NCBI GenBank assembly: GCA_041287635.1
Contig: JBGGNG010000047.1
Location: forward strand, 1 to 64,000
Direction: 5' to 3'
Source of the DNA: JAOUEA01 sp041287635
GTDB lineage: Bacteria; Actinomycetota; UBA4738; HRBIN12
Length of the DNA: 64,000 nucleotides
Part shown: positions 32,204 through 40,248 of the stretch, in pieces
Position numbering within the stretch: position 1 is the stretch's first letter
Layout of the letters: each line of letters starts with the position of its first letter
The notes under the pieces: model-generated
What the model saw: only the letters and a program-made list of their open reading frames with translations
Database searches by the model: none
Told to the model about the DNA's origin: nothing
Position numbers and translations under genes: made by a program

Positions 32204-34470
32204 CGACGCGCCCTGTCCTTCCGCTCGCACTCCTGATCGCCGCCGCCTCCGGCGCGCTGTTGTCCGCGGCGTTCCCCCCGGTCGGCGCGTGGCCGATCGC
32301 GTTCATCGCACTCGCGCCGTTGCTCTGGCTGCTCGCAGAGAGCGGTCCCCGTCGAGGGTGCGTGCTCGGGCTCGCCTACGGCCTCGCGTTCCACGGCGCG
32401 ACCCTCTACTGGATCCTGCGCTTCGGCGAGATGGCATGGGTCGCCCTGACCCTCGTCTCCGCCCTCTGGGTGGCGCTGTTCGGCGCCCTCGTCCCGGCCT
32501 TGCGCCGGCCGGGACGGCCGTTGATCACCGTGATCGGCATCGCCGCAGCCTGGACGGTGCTCGAGTGGTGCAAGGGCATGTGGCCGCTCGGCGGATTCAC
32601 GTGGGGCACGATCGGGGTCTCGCAGGTCGACAACCTCGCCACCGTGCGGCTCGGCACGGTCGCCGGGGTCTGGGGAGTGACATTCGCCGTCGTGACGGTC
32701 AACGCGACGCTGGCGCAGCTCGTCGAAGGGGGAGGGAACCGGCGCGGACGCGTCGTGGTCACCGCCGTCGCGGCCGCGATGGCCGTCACGCCCCTCGCAT
32801 TGCCGTTCGCGGTCGCGGACGGACAGGCGATCGACGTCGCCACGATCCAGATCGACGTGCGCGAGGCCCGCGACGGCACGACCATCGACGAGGATCGTCG
32901 GGTCGCGGAGATGAACATCGCCCAACACCGACGGCTCGAGGCGCCACCCCGTCCGGACCTGATCGTCTGGGGTGAGGGTGCCCTCGACCCAGCGGCGGCC
33001 GCCGACCCCGAGCTGCGGTTGGTCGTCTCGGATGTCGTCGCCGAGGTGGGCGTACCGACGGTCATCGGGGCCGTGATCGACGACCCCGACGGGAGTCAAC
33101 ACACGTCGGTCGTGCAGCTCGACGCGTCGGGTGCGGAGGTCGACCGCTACGACAAGACCCGCCTCGTGCCGTTCGGGGAGTTCGTGCCGTTCCGTTCACG
33201 GCTCGGATGGATCGAGGCCATCGACCAGGTCCCCGTGGATCGGACGCCGGGGGAGGGGACGCACCTGTTCGAGAGCCCCGGCCTGCCGCCCTTCGGCACG
33301 CCGATCTGCTACGAGAACTCGTTCCCGGCCATCACTCGTGCCATCGTCGATGCGGGTGCGGGTTTCGTCATCGTGCCTGTCAATAACGCGTCGTACGGCT
33401 TCACGGCGGCGAGCGCCCAGCACCTGCAGATGTCGCAGATGCGCGCGATCGAGACCGGGCGTTGGTACGTGAACGCGGCGATCTCGGGCATCAGCGCCTT
33501 CGTCGACCCATCCGGAGGCATCGTCGCCTCCGCAGGGTTGTTCGAGCCCGCTATCCTACGACACACCATCCGGTCCTCCGATCAGCGCACGTGGTACGTC
33601 CGGCTGGGGGACTGGCTCCCCTGGCTCGCCCTCGCGTTTCTGGCTGTGGCCCTCGTGGTCCCGCGACGGCGCTCGGCAGCGCGACCCGCGCCCGAGCCGC
33701 TCGGCCCCCACGAGCGCCGCACGCTCGTGATCCTGCCGACCTTCGAGGAGCGCGCCACGATCGAGCAGGTCCTCCGGGGGGTCCGCAAGGCACCGCACGA
33801 CGTGGACGTCGTGGTGGTCGACGACTCCTCGCCCGACGGCACGGCCGCGCTGGTGCGCGATGTGATGTCGACCGAGCCACACATCCGGTTGGTGGAGCGC
33901 CCGCATCGCTCCGGGCTCGCCAGCGCGTACCTGCACGGGTTCCGGCTCGCCCTCGACGAGGGCTACGACCTCGTGGTGGAGATGGACTCCGACCTCTCCC
34001 ATGACCCGGTCGAGCTCCCACGGCTCCTCGACGCCGCGGCGGAGGGCGCCGACCTCGTGGTGGGGAGCCGCTACGTGCCCGGCGGCTCGGTCACGAACTG
34101 GAGCCGCGGCCGGGTCGCGCTGTCGAGGGCAGGGAACACCTACGCGCGGTTGATGCTGGGCATACCCCTGCACGACGCCACGAGCGGCTTCCGCGTCTAC
34201 CGCAGCGGGCTGCTCGAAGATCTCGTGGCCGATCCGATCGCGTCGGAGGGATACGGCTTCCAGATCGAGCTCGTCATGCGGTCCTGGCAGCTCGGGGCGA
34301 CGCTGTCCGAGGCGCCGATCACGTTCCGCGAACGCGAACACGGGCACTCGAAGCTCTCCAAGCGCATCGTCGTGGAGGCGCTGTGGCTCGTGGCCCTCTG
34401 GGGGCTCGCGGCCCGCTTCCGGCGTCCGCCCACGGAGAGTGCTCCCGTTCGAGATCCTGTTTCCCGATAA
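32185..34470 (+). CDS. Apolipoprotein N-acyltransferase fused to polyprenol-phosphate mannose synthase
   Basis: This is a 761-residue fusion. Residues about 1-500 are Lnt: several membrane helices, then a nitrilase domain with the triad Glu264 (WGEG), Lys324 (YDKTRLVPFGEF) and Cys375 (ICYEN). It adds a third acyl chain to lipoproteins. Residues about 515-755 are a GT2 glycosyltransferase of the Ppm/DPM1 type with VILPTFEERATIEQ, VVVDDSSPDGTA and MDSDLSHDP, transferring mannose from GDP-mannose to polyprenyl phosphate. Mycobacterial Ppm1 is also a fusion or adjacent pair in this order. The GTG start overlaps the upstream gene by 19 bp; no better start is evident. At least two lipoproteins in the window are potential clients. 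Confidence 0.92.
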   Translation: MPRLRLTTRPVLPLALLIAAASGALLSAAFPPVGAWPIAFIALAPLLWLLAESGPRRGCVLGLAYGLAFHGATLYWILRFGEMAWVALTLVSALWVALFGALVPALRRPGRPLITVIGIAAAWTVLEWCKGMWPLGGFTWGTIGVSQVDNLATVRLGTVAGVWGVTFAVVTVNATLAQLVEGGGNRRGRVVVTAVAAAMAVTPLALPFAVADGQAIDVATIQIDVREARDGTTIDEDRRVAEMNIAQHRRLEAPPRPDLIVWGEGALDPAAAADPELRLVVSDVVAEVGVPTVIGAVIDDPDGSQHTSVVQLDASGAEVDRYDKTRLVPFGEFVPFRSRLGWIEAIDQVPVDRTPGEGTHLFESPGLPPFGTPICYENSFPAITRAIVDAGAGFVIVPVNNASYGFTAASAQHLQMSQMRAIETGRWYVNAAISGISAFVDPSGGIVASAGLFEPAILRHTIRSSDQRTWYVRLGDWLPWLALAFLAVALVVPRRRSAARPAPEPLGPHERRTLVILPTFEERATIEQVLRGVRKAPHDVDVVVVDDSSPDGTAALVRDVMSTEPHIRLVERPHRSGLASAYLHGFRLALDEGYDLVVEMDSDLSHDPVELPRLLDAAAEGADLVVGSRYVPGGSVTNWSRGRVALSRAGNTYARLMLGIPLHDATSGFRVYRSGLLEDLVADPIASEGYGFQIELVMRSWQLGATLSEAPITFREREHGHSKLSKRIVVEALWLVALWGLAARFRRPPTESAPVRDPVSR

Positions 34471-34511
34471 CGTGCATTATGTCACTTCGCCTCGGATGAC
34501 CCCCGAGAGGG

Positions 34512-34724
34512 TCACCCCCGCTCGTTCCACCGCTTGAAGTTGCCCGTGGCGCGCGCGAGGAGCTGCTGGACCTGATCCTCGTCGTCGGCGGCATCGAGGG
34601 AGGCGGTCAGCCGGGTCGCTGCGGCACCGTCCACGGTCGTCACGACCCGGGAGCGCCACGAGATCCGCACGCGCCCGTCCTTCGTGACCGCGAACCGGAA
34701 CGGGGCGTCCTCGAGACCGCTCAC
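34512..34724 (-). CDS. Small conserved protein after gcvPB
   Basis: This 70-residue protein starts at a GTG forming a GTGA overlap with the gcvPB stop. It has a beta-rich front (FRFAVTKDGRVRISWRSRVVTTVDG) and an amphipathic helix ending NFKRWNERG. No domain is recognised. The overlap suggests co-translation with the glycine decarboxylase subunit. It converges on lnt-ppm1 41 bp away. Confidence 0.65.
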   Translation of the reverse strand: MSGLEDAPFRFAVTKDGRVRISWRSRVVTTVDGAAATRLTASLDAADDEDQVQQLLARATGNFKRWNERG

Positions 34725-36226
34725 CGCCGTCGGTCGGGCGGGTCCTCGAACCCCCACCGTAACCGGAGGTGCCGGGCGGCCCTCGCCTCGTCGAGGCGGC
34801 GCACCGGGGTGGACACGGGCGCCTCGTGCAGCAGGTCCGGGTCGGTGTGGGCCTCCTCGGCCGCCTGCAGGAACGCGTCGGCGATGCCGTCGAGCGTTTG
34901 CTTCGATTCCGTCTCCGTGGGCTCGACCATCATCGCCTCGTCGACGACGAGCGGGAAGTAGACCGTGGGCGGGTGGTAGCCGAGATCGATCAGCCGCTTC
35001 GCCACGTCCATCGCCCTGACACCGGTCTCCTTCTTCAGTGGCTCCGCCGTCGAGACGAACTCGTGCATCGGAGGGACCTGCGGATACGCGAGCGGGAACG
35101 CGCCGGACAACCTGCCCGCGAGGTAGTTGGCGTTCAGCGCCGCGAGCTCACTCACCTCGGTGAGCCCGTCACCGCCGTGCCCGAAGACGTACGCGTAGGC
35201 ACGGACCAACACCCCGATGTTCCCGTTGAAGCCGTGCAACCGCCCGATCGATCTCGGGCGGTCGCGATCCCAGCGGAACGTGCCATCGGGATCGCGGGCG
35301 ACGATCGGAGCCGGCAGGTAGTCGACGAGGTGCGGCGCCACGCCGACAGGCCCGGCGCCCGGCCCTCCCCCGCCGTGAGGGGTCGCGAACGTCTTGTGGG
35401 TGTTGATGTGCACGATGTCGAAGCCCATGTCACCCGGCCTTGCTTTCCCCATGATCGCATTCAGGTTCGCGCCGTCGTAGTAAACGAGCGCGCCCACCGA
35501 ATGCAGCGCGGCGGTGATCTCCTCGATGCGCTCCTCGAACAGGCCAAGGGTGTTCGGGTTCGTGAGCATCAGGCCGGCGACCTCGTCGTCGACGAGCCCC
35601 CGGAGGGCCTCGACGTCGACGAGGCCACGCTCGTCGGACGGCACGTCGACCGCCTCGAACCCCGCGAGGCGCACGCTGGCGGGGTTCGTGCCGTGCGCCG
35701 CGTCGGGGATCAGGACCTTCGTTCGCCGCCCGCCGTGGTCCGCATGGAACGCCCGCATGATCAGCAGGCCGGTCATCTCCCCGCACGCACCCGCCGGCGG
35801 CTGCAGCGTCGCCCGGGCCATGGCGGTGATCTCACACAGCGCTTCCTCGAGACGCCACAACATCTCGAGAGTGCCCTGCACGGTGGCGTCGGGCTGCAGC
35901 GGGTGGGCCCGCTGGAACCCGGGGAAAGCGGCGACGGTCTCGGCGACCTTGGGGTTGTACTTCATCGTGCACGAGCCCAGCGGATAGGGCCCGGTGTCGA
36001 CCCCGTAGTTTTGCTGCGACAGCATCGTGTAGTGACGCACGATGTCGATCTCCGCGACCCGTGGGAGACCCGGAGCCCGGGTGCGCCGGTGCGCCTCGGG
36101 CAGCGTGACCTCGGGCACGTCCAGCGGCGCGAACGCCGATGCTCGTCGACCGGACGATGAGCGCTCGACGATCGTACCCGTCGATGCCGCCGGGCCCTGG
36201 GTCCGGATCGGGGCCCCTCCGCTCAT
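34721..36226 (-). CDS. gcvPB: Glycine decarboxylase subunit 2 GcvPB
   Basis: This 501-residue PLP-enzyme half has the PLP lysine in NTHKTFATPHGGGGPG. YPLGSCTMKYNPK and GEMTGLLIMRAFH are typical of the C-terminal half of P-protein. With GcvPA it decarboxylates glycine and passes the aminomethyl group to the lipoyl arm of GcvH. Two-gene P-protein is the form of many thermophiles and Gram-positives, while mycobacteria have a single gcvP. Overlaps gcvPA by ATGA. Confidence 0.95.
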   Translation of the reverse strand: MSGGAPIRTQGPAASTGTIVERSSSGRRASAFAPLDVPEVTLPEAHRRTRAPGLPRVAEIDIVRHYTMLSQQNYGVDTGPYPLGSCTMKYNPKVAETVAAFPGFQRAHPLQPDATVQGTLEMLWRLEEALCEITAMARATLQPPAGACGEMTGLLIMRAFHADHGGRRTKVLIPDAAHGTNPASVRLAGFEAVDVPSDERGLVDVEALRGLVDDEVAGLMLTNPNTLGLFEERIEEITAALHSVGALVYYDGANLNAIMGKARPGDMGFDIVHINTHKTFATPHGGGGPGAGPVGVAPHLVDYLPAPIVARDPDGTFRWDRDRPRSIGRLHGFNGNIGVLVRAYAYVFGHGGDGLTEVSELAALNANYLAGRLSGAFPLAYPQVPPMHEFVSTAEPLKKETGVRAMDVAKRLIDLGYHPPTVYFPLVVDEAMMVEPTETESKQTLDGIADAFLQAAEEAHTDPDLLHEAPVSTPVRRLDEARAARHLRLRWGFEDPPDRRR

Positions 36227-37530
36227 GCGGCGAGCACCTCCCCCATCGCGACGACGTACGCGTCGATCTCGTCCCGCGACCGCCGTTCGGTGACGGCCAC
36301 GACGAGCACGTCGTCACCGGCTCCCGGCATCGCCACCCCTGCGAGGAACCCGCGCTCGACCATGGCGTCGATCACGGCGCGCGCAGGACGAGGGAGCCGC
36401 ACGGCGAACTCCTTGAAGGTCGGCGCTCCCGGGAAGACGGGCGTCACGCCGGGCAGCGCCGTCAGCGCGTCGGCCACGTACGCGGCCTTCGACAGGCATT
36501 GCCGCCCGACCTCGGCCAGACCCTCCGGCCCGAGCCACGCCAGGTATACGGCTGCGGCGAGCGCCATGAGCGTCTGGTTCGTGCAAATGTTCGAGTTGGC
36601 CTTGTCGCGGCGGATGTGCTGTTCGCGGGCCTGCAGGGTGAGCACGTAGCCGGTGCGACCCTCTACGTCCACCGTCTCGCCGACGATGCGACCCGGGAGC
36701 CTGCGCACGTCGGCCAATCGCCCGGCGATGATGCCGAGGTAGGGTCCCCCGTAGTTCAGGTGGTTGCCGAGGACCTGCCCCTCCCCCACGGCGATGTCGG
36801 CCCCGAGCTCGCCGGGCGAGGCGAGCACCCCGAGGGAGAGCGGATCGAAGATCTGGATCGCCGTGGCGCCGCCCGCGTGCGCCGCAGCGAACCGCTCCCT
36901 CGCGGGCTCGAGCACACCGAACGCGTTCGGGTGCTGCACGATGACGGCGGCGACGTCGTCGGCCACCGACGGCTCGCCGTCGAACGTCTCGGGCTCGTAG
37001 CCCGCTCCTCGGCCGGCCGTGCGGAGCGCTTCGACGGCCCGAGGGTCGACGCCGGCCGACACCAGCACTCGGATCCGGCCACGACCGATGGTCATGTGCA
37101 CGGCCTCCACGAGGGCGGTCGCCCCGTCGTAGAGCGACGCGTTCGAGACCTCGAGCCCGGTCAGCTCGCAGATCATCGACTGATACTCGAACAGCACCTG
37201 GAGCACGCCTTGCGAGAGCTCCGGCTGGTAGGGCGTGTAGGAGGTGTAGAACTCGCTGCGGCCGGCGAGTGCCCAGACGACCGCCGGCACGTAGTGGTCG
37301 TAGGCGCCGCCGCCGGCGAAACAGACCAGGTCGTCGGCGCTGCGGTTGCGGCTCGCGAGCGAGCGGAGGTCGGCCACGAGTTCCATCTCGCTCACGCCGT
37401 CGGGGAGCGCGAGGGCACGGTCGAGCCTGATCGAAGGGGGGATCTGCTGGAACAGGTCGTCGATCGAGGAGCGTCCGACGGCCGCGAGCATCTCGCGGAT
37501 CTCGTCCTCGGTGTGCGGGCTGAACCTCAC
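36223..37530 (-). CDS. gcvPA: Glycine decarboxylase subunit 1 GcvPA
   Basis: This 435-residue partner begins MRFSPHTEDEIREMLAAVG and has the characteristic FYTSYTPYQPELSQG and CQLTGLEVSNASLYDG-like segment (here ICELTGLEVSNASLYDG). It binds glycine and PLP with subunit 2. It lies 28 bp downstream of the nuclease-like gene; no glycine riboswitch is visible in that gap. gcvH is 5.4 kb away on the same strand. Confidence 0.95.
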   Translation of the reverse strand: MRFSPHTEDEIREMLAAVGRSSIDDLFQQIPPSIRLDRALALPDGVSEMELVADLRSLASRNRSADDLVCFAGGGAYDHYVPAVVWALAGRSEFYTSYTPYQPELSQGVLQVLFEYQSMICELTGLEVSNASLYDGATALVEAVHMTIGRGRIRVLVSAGVDPRAVEALRTAGRGAGYEPETFDGEPSVADDVAAVIVQHPNAFGVLEPARERFAAAHAGGATAIQIFDPLSLGVLASPGELGADIAVGEGQVLGNHLNYGGPYLGIIAGRLADVRRLPGRIVGETVDVEGRTGYVLTLQAREQHIRRDKANSNICTNQTLMALAAAVYLAWLGPEGLAEVGRQCLSKAAYVADALTALPGVTPVFPGAPTFKEFAVRLPRPARAVIDAMVERGFLAGVAMPGAGDDVLVVAVTERRSRDEIDAYVVAMGEVLAA

Positions 37531-37558
37531 GAACCGTCAGTCTACGGAGCCGCCGAGC

Positions 37559-37969
37559 CTACGACCCGAGGCCGAGGCCGACCTCATGAGCGGGAACGGA
37601 GCGAGCGTCCCGCAGCCCGTACTTCGTGACGAGGGAAAGGTAATCACGCTGGTAGAAGATCTTGCAGGTGACCTCCGGGTAGCGCTCGCGGAGCCGTCGC
37701 ACCTTGCGGTTCTTCTTCGTGACGAGCTTCTGGTTCAGCGTCGTGATCTCGATGTACAGGTCGAACTCCGGGAGGAAGAAGTCGGGCGTGAACCGCTGGA
37801 GCACTCGGCCTTCCTTGTCGAAATCGATATCGAACGACGTCGGCTCGTAGTCCCACTCGATGCCGTAGAAGTCGAGCAGCTGCGCGAACTGACGCTCGGA
37901 GGCGTGCGCGAAGCGGATCGTGTCGCTCTTGAGAGGCGGAACGTCGAGGCTCTCGGGCTGAGCGCTCAC
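37559..37969 (-). CDS. Small nuclease-like protein (PD-(D/E)XK pattern)
   Basis: This 136-residue protein has RFTPDFFLPEFDLYIEIT followed by NQKLVTKKNRK: an acidic residue after Pro, a Glu in a buried strand (YIEIT) and lysines, the pattern of restriction-like endonuclease folds. It has no other domains. The start is a GTG overlapping the upstream MerR stop (GTGA). The role is unknown; DNA repair or tRNA/RNA cleavage are guesses. Genes of this family appear in other actinobacteria. Confidence 0.7.
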   Translation of the reverse strand: MSAQPESLDVPPLKSDTIRFAHASERQFAQLLDFYGIEWDYEPTSFDIDFDKEGRVLQRFTPDFFLPEFDLYIEITTLNQKLVTKKNRKVRRLRERYPEVTCKIFYQRDYLSLVTKYGLRDARSVPAHEVGLGLGS

Positions 37970-38412
37970 GACCCTCCGGCCGCGGCGCGCCGGGTTCGCT
38001 GCTTCGCCGCCGCGGCAAGGGAGTCCTCGAGATCGGTGTAAACCGCGTCGAGTGAGATCGCGAACACCCCCTGGCCGTTCCGGAGCAGGTCGACGACCGC
38101 CTCGGGCGAGTGCGCCTCGTACACCCCAGCGCCGTCGGACATGAGGGTCACCCCGTGGGGCGGGCGATCCATCGTGCGAAGGTGCTCCACGGCCTTACGC
38201 ACACGCTGCAACGACACGCCGGTGTCGAGCAGCTTCTTGATCACCTTCAGTGTCGCGAGGTCCTGGAACGAGTAGAGGCGCTGGGTACCGGAACCGTGGG
38301 CATCCTTCACCGAGGGCGTCACCAGGCCCGTTCGGGTCCAGTAGTCCAGCTGGCGGTACGTGATGCCCGCGATGCGTTTCGCCTCGGGCGCGCGGAACCC
38401 CTCTTCACTCAT
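37966..38412 (-). CDS. MerR-family regulator (Rv1830-like)
   Basis: This 148-residue protein begins MSEEGFRAPEAKRIAGITYRQLDYW, a MerR winged-helix start, with GSGTQRLYSFQDL and VSLQRVRKAVEHL. The acidic C-terminal half (ISLDAVYTDLEDSL) is not a metal sensor: there are no conserved cysteines. Mycobacteria have a similar regulator next to gcvB and the bifunctional nuclease. The ATG at 38412 is preceded by GGAG at close spacing. Confidence 0.88.
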   Translation of the reverse strand: MSEEGFRAPEAKRIAGITYRQLDYWTRTGLVTPSVKDAHGSGTQRLYSFQDLATLKVIKKLLDTGVSLQRVRKAVEHLRTMDRPPHGVTLMSDGAGVYEAHSPEAVVDLLRNGQGVFAISLDAVYTDLEDSLAAAAKQRTRRAAAGGS

Positions 38413-38514
38413 CACTACTCCACGATCGGGAATCACGTCGATGTGTTTCGGCAGCGTAGGGCCCGTATGGGGGCCTGTCAATGGCCGACCGGCATCGTGC
38501 GGATAACCCGTGGC

Positions 38515-38543
38515 TCAAGTTCTCCACGCGGCCGCCCGATGCC
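38515..38543 (+). promoter_or_regulatory. Possible FliA/WhiG-type promoter before the CAP gene
   Basis: TCAAGTT (38515-38521) and GCCCGATGCC (38534-38543) resemble the -35 TAAAGTT and -10 GCCGATAA elements read by flagellar/WhiG sigma factors, with one extra C. It lies 45 nt before the ATG at 38588. Confidence 0.3.
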
Positions 38544-38587
38544 TCCCTAGTCAGGAAGGACCACGAGCTCGCAGGAGATCGGGAGCC

Positions 38588-39031
38588 ATGACTCGAACCG
38601 CACGCCGTCTGGCCACGGCCACCGCCATCGCGCTGTCGCTCGCCCTCGTGCCCGCCGCCGCGCAGGCGCGGACCCCCAACTACTCTTGGCAGATGTACGG
38701 AGAGACGAATGCTGCGCGCGTCCGGCACTCGGTGGGCCGGCTCGAACGCGCCCACCGGCTCACCGACGAGGCCACGAAGCACGCCAGGGCCATGGCACGC
38801 CGGGGCCAACTCTTCCACTCATCGGGGCCGAGCCGCTACGGCGTTCGCTGCTGGACGTGGGGCGAGAACGTCGGCTTCACGAGCGGCGATGTCGACGACC
38901 TGCAGCGAGCGTTCATGAACAGCCCCTCCCACCGGAGCAACCTGCTCGACCGGGACTTCGACCGGGTCGCCGTCGGCGCCGCGACCGACGACCGCGGCCG
39001 CCTCTACGTCACGCTCTTCTTCTGCACCTGA
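38588..39031 (+). CDS. Secreted CAP-domain protein
   Basis: This 147-residue protein has a signal peptide (about 1-27, ending AAAQA) followed by a short CAP/SCP domain: NAARVRHSVGRL, ARAMARRGQLFHSSG, WGENVGFTSG and SPSHRSNLLDRDF. Bacterial CAP proteins are extracellular, of varied function. Two cysteines (CW at about 97, and the penultimate C) could pair. It is the only plus-strand gene in a long minus-strand region and is divergent from MerR. AGGAG lies 14 nt upstream and GGGAG closer to the ATG. Confidence 0.88.
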   Translation: MTRTARRLATATAIALSLALVPAAAQARTPNYSWQMYGETNAARVRHSVGRLERAHRLTDEATKHARAMARRGQLFHSSGPSRYGVRCWTWGENVGFTSGDVDDLQRAFMNSPSHRSNLLDRDFDRVAVGAATDDRGRLYVTLFFCT

Positions 39032-39055
39032 GCGGCGAGCCGACGGTGACGCCCA

Positions 39056-39529
39056 TCAGCCGGCGAAGTCCTCCGGCGTGACGGTGTCGAGGAACTCGCG
39101 GAACTTCTCGACCTCCTCGTCCTCGTCGTCGGGGATCAGGATCGACGCTTCCTCGAGCACATCCTCGTGGACGAAGATCGGCACCGACATCCGCACGGCG
39201 AGGGCGATCGCGTCGGACGGTCGGGACGAGATCTCGTAGTCCTCGCCCTGTCGGTTCATCGCGATCGTGGCGTAGAACGTCGACTCCCGCAGCTCGGTCA
39301 CCTCGATCCGGCGGACGTCGACAGAGAGGTCGTCGAGGATCGTCCGCATCAGGTCGTGTGTCATCGGGCGGGGCGTGACGACTCCCTGCAAGGAGAGCGC
39401 GATCGCCGCGGCCTCCGCCGCGCCGATCCAGATCGGCAGGTACCGTTCGCCGCCGCGCTCACGCAACAAGACGATCGGCTGGTTCGTCGGGAGCTCGACG
39501 CGCACCCCGGTGAGTTCCATCTCGATCAT
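39056..39529 (-). CDS. Bifunctional nuclease family protein (DUF151)
   Basis: This 157-residue protein has the DUF151 pattern LPIWIGAAEAAAIALSLQG and SRPSDAIALAVRMSVPIFV. The family is reported as a nuclease acting on DNA and RNA. An acidic tail (DDEDEEVEKFREFL) is typical of actinobacterial members. It lies near MerR and gcv genes as in mycobacteria and converges on the CAP gene with a 24-bp gap. Confidence 0.92.
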   Translation of the reverse strand: MIEMELTGVRVELPTNQPIVLLRERGGERYLPIWIGAAEAAAIALSLQGVVTPRPMTHDLMRTILDDLSVDVRRIEVTELRESTFYATIAMNRQGEDYEISSRPSDAIALAVRMSVPIFVHEDVLEEASILIPDDEDEEVEKFREFLDTVTPEDFAG

Positions 39530-39538
39530 CGTCTTCCG

Positions 39539-39544
39539 AGCGTA
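39539..39544 (-). promoter_or_regulatory. -10 box of the DUF151 gene
   Basis: On the minus strand TACGCT ends 9 nt before the ATG at 39529. Confidence 0.35.
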
Positions 39545-39618
39545 ACCGCGGGTCCCAGCACGGGCAACCGGCCGAAGGGTCGTCAGGCGCGCGTGGGCGC
39601 TCCGGCCCCGGCGGCCGC

Positions 39619-40194
39619 TCAGACGGCGGCGAACCTCGGTGCGAGGATGGCCGGGTCGCTCTTCAACGCCTCGAGGTCGTCGACCTGCAGGATGTCGGGG
39701 AGGTTGCGGTAGCGCTCTCGGAAGTCGAGGCCGTAGCCGACCACGAACCGGTCGGGGCATTCGAATCCCACGTACCGAGGGGTGATCGGCACGATGCGAC
39801 GGACCGACTTGTCCAGCAAGGCGCAGACCTCCAGGGATGCCGGCTCGCGTGCGCGCAGGACCCCGAGGAGGTATCGGAGCGTGAGGCCCGTGTCGACGAT
39901 GTCCTCGACCAGGATCACATCGCGGCCGGCGAGATCGATGTCGACGTCGAGGAGGATCTGCACCCGTCCGAGGGATTCCTCGGCGTCGCCGTACCGGCTG
40001 ATCGCCATGAAGTGCGGCTCGAGCGCCAGCGGGGTCGCACGCATCAGATCCGCGAGGAACACCGCTCCGCCCTTGAGGACCGTGATCAGCACGGGCTCAC
40101 GCCCCACGTAGTCCCCGGCGATCGTGCGGCCGATCTCCTGCACCCGGCGGCGGATGTCCCCACGCCCGACCAGGACGCTCGCGACCTCCGTCAT
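39619..40194 (-). CDS. hpt: Hypoxanthine(-guanine) phosphoribosyltransferase
   Basis: This 191-residue purine-salvage enzyme has the PRPP loop VILVEDIVDTGLTL (about 95-108), the flexible-loop neighbour PHFMAISRYG, and VGFECPDRFVVGYGLD for base binding. It makes IMP/GMP from hypoxanthine/guanine and PRPP. Typical length. Preceded by TAGTCT. Confidence 0.94.
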   Translation of the reverse strand: MTEVASVLVGRGDIRRRVQEIGRTIAGDYVGREPVLITVLKGGAVFLADLMRATPLALEPHFMAISRYGDAEESLGRVQILLDVDIDLAGRDVILVEDIVDTGLTLRYLLGVLRAREPASLEVCALLDKSVRRIVPITPRYVGFECPDRFVVGYGLDFRERYRNLPDILQVDDLEALKSDPAILAPRFAAV

Positions 40195-40203
40195 GACGGG
40201 CGG

Positions 40204-40209
40204 AGACTA
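40204..40209 (-). promoter_or_regulatory. -10 box of hpt
   Basis: On the minus strand TAGTCT ends 9 nt before the hpt ATG at 40194. Confidence 0.35.
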
Positions 40210-40248
40210 GCAGGACCCACGACGCAGCTGCGGCACCGGGCCCCTCGG

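Noticed and set aside
37531..37558. Glycine riboswitch before gcvPA
   Set aside because: Only 28 bp separate the genes; no tandem aptamer could fit.
38413..38587. c-di-AMP (ydaO) riboswitch before the CAP gene
   Set aside because: Cell-envelope genes of actinobacteria sometimes carry one, but the gap is too short and lacks the conserved core.
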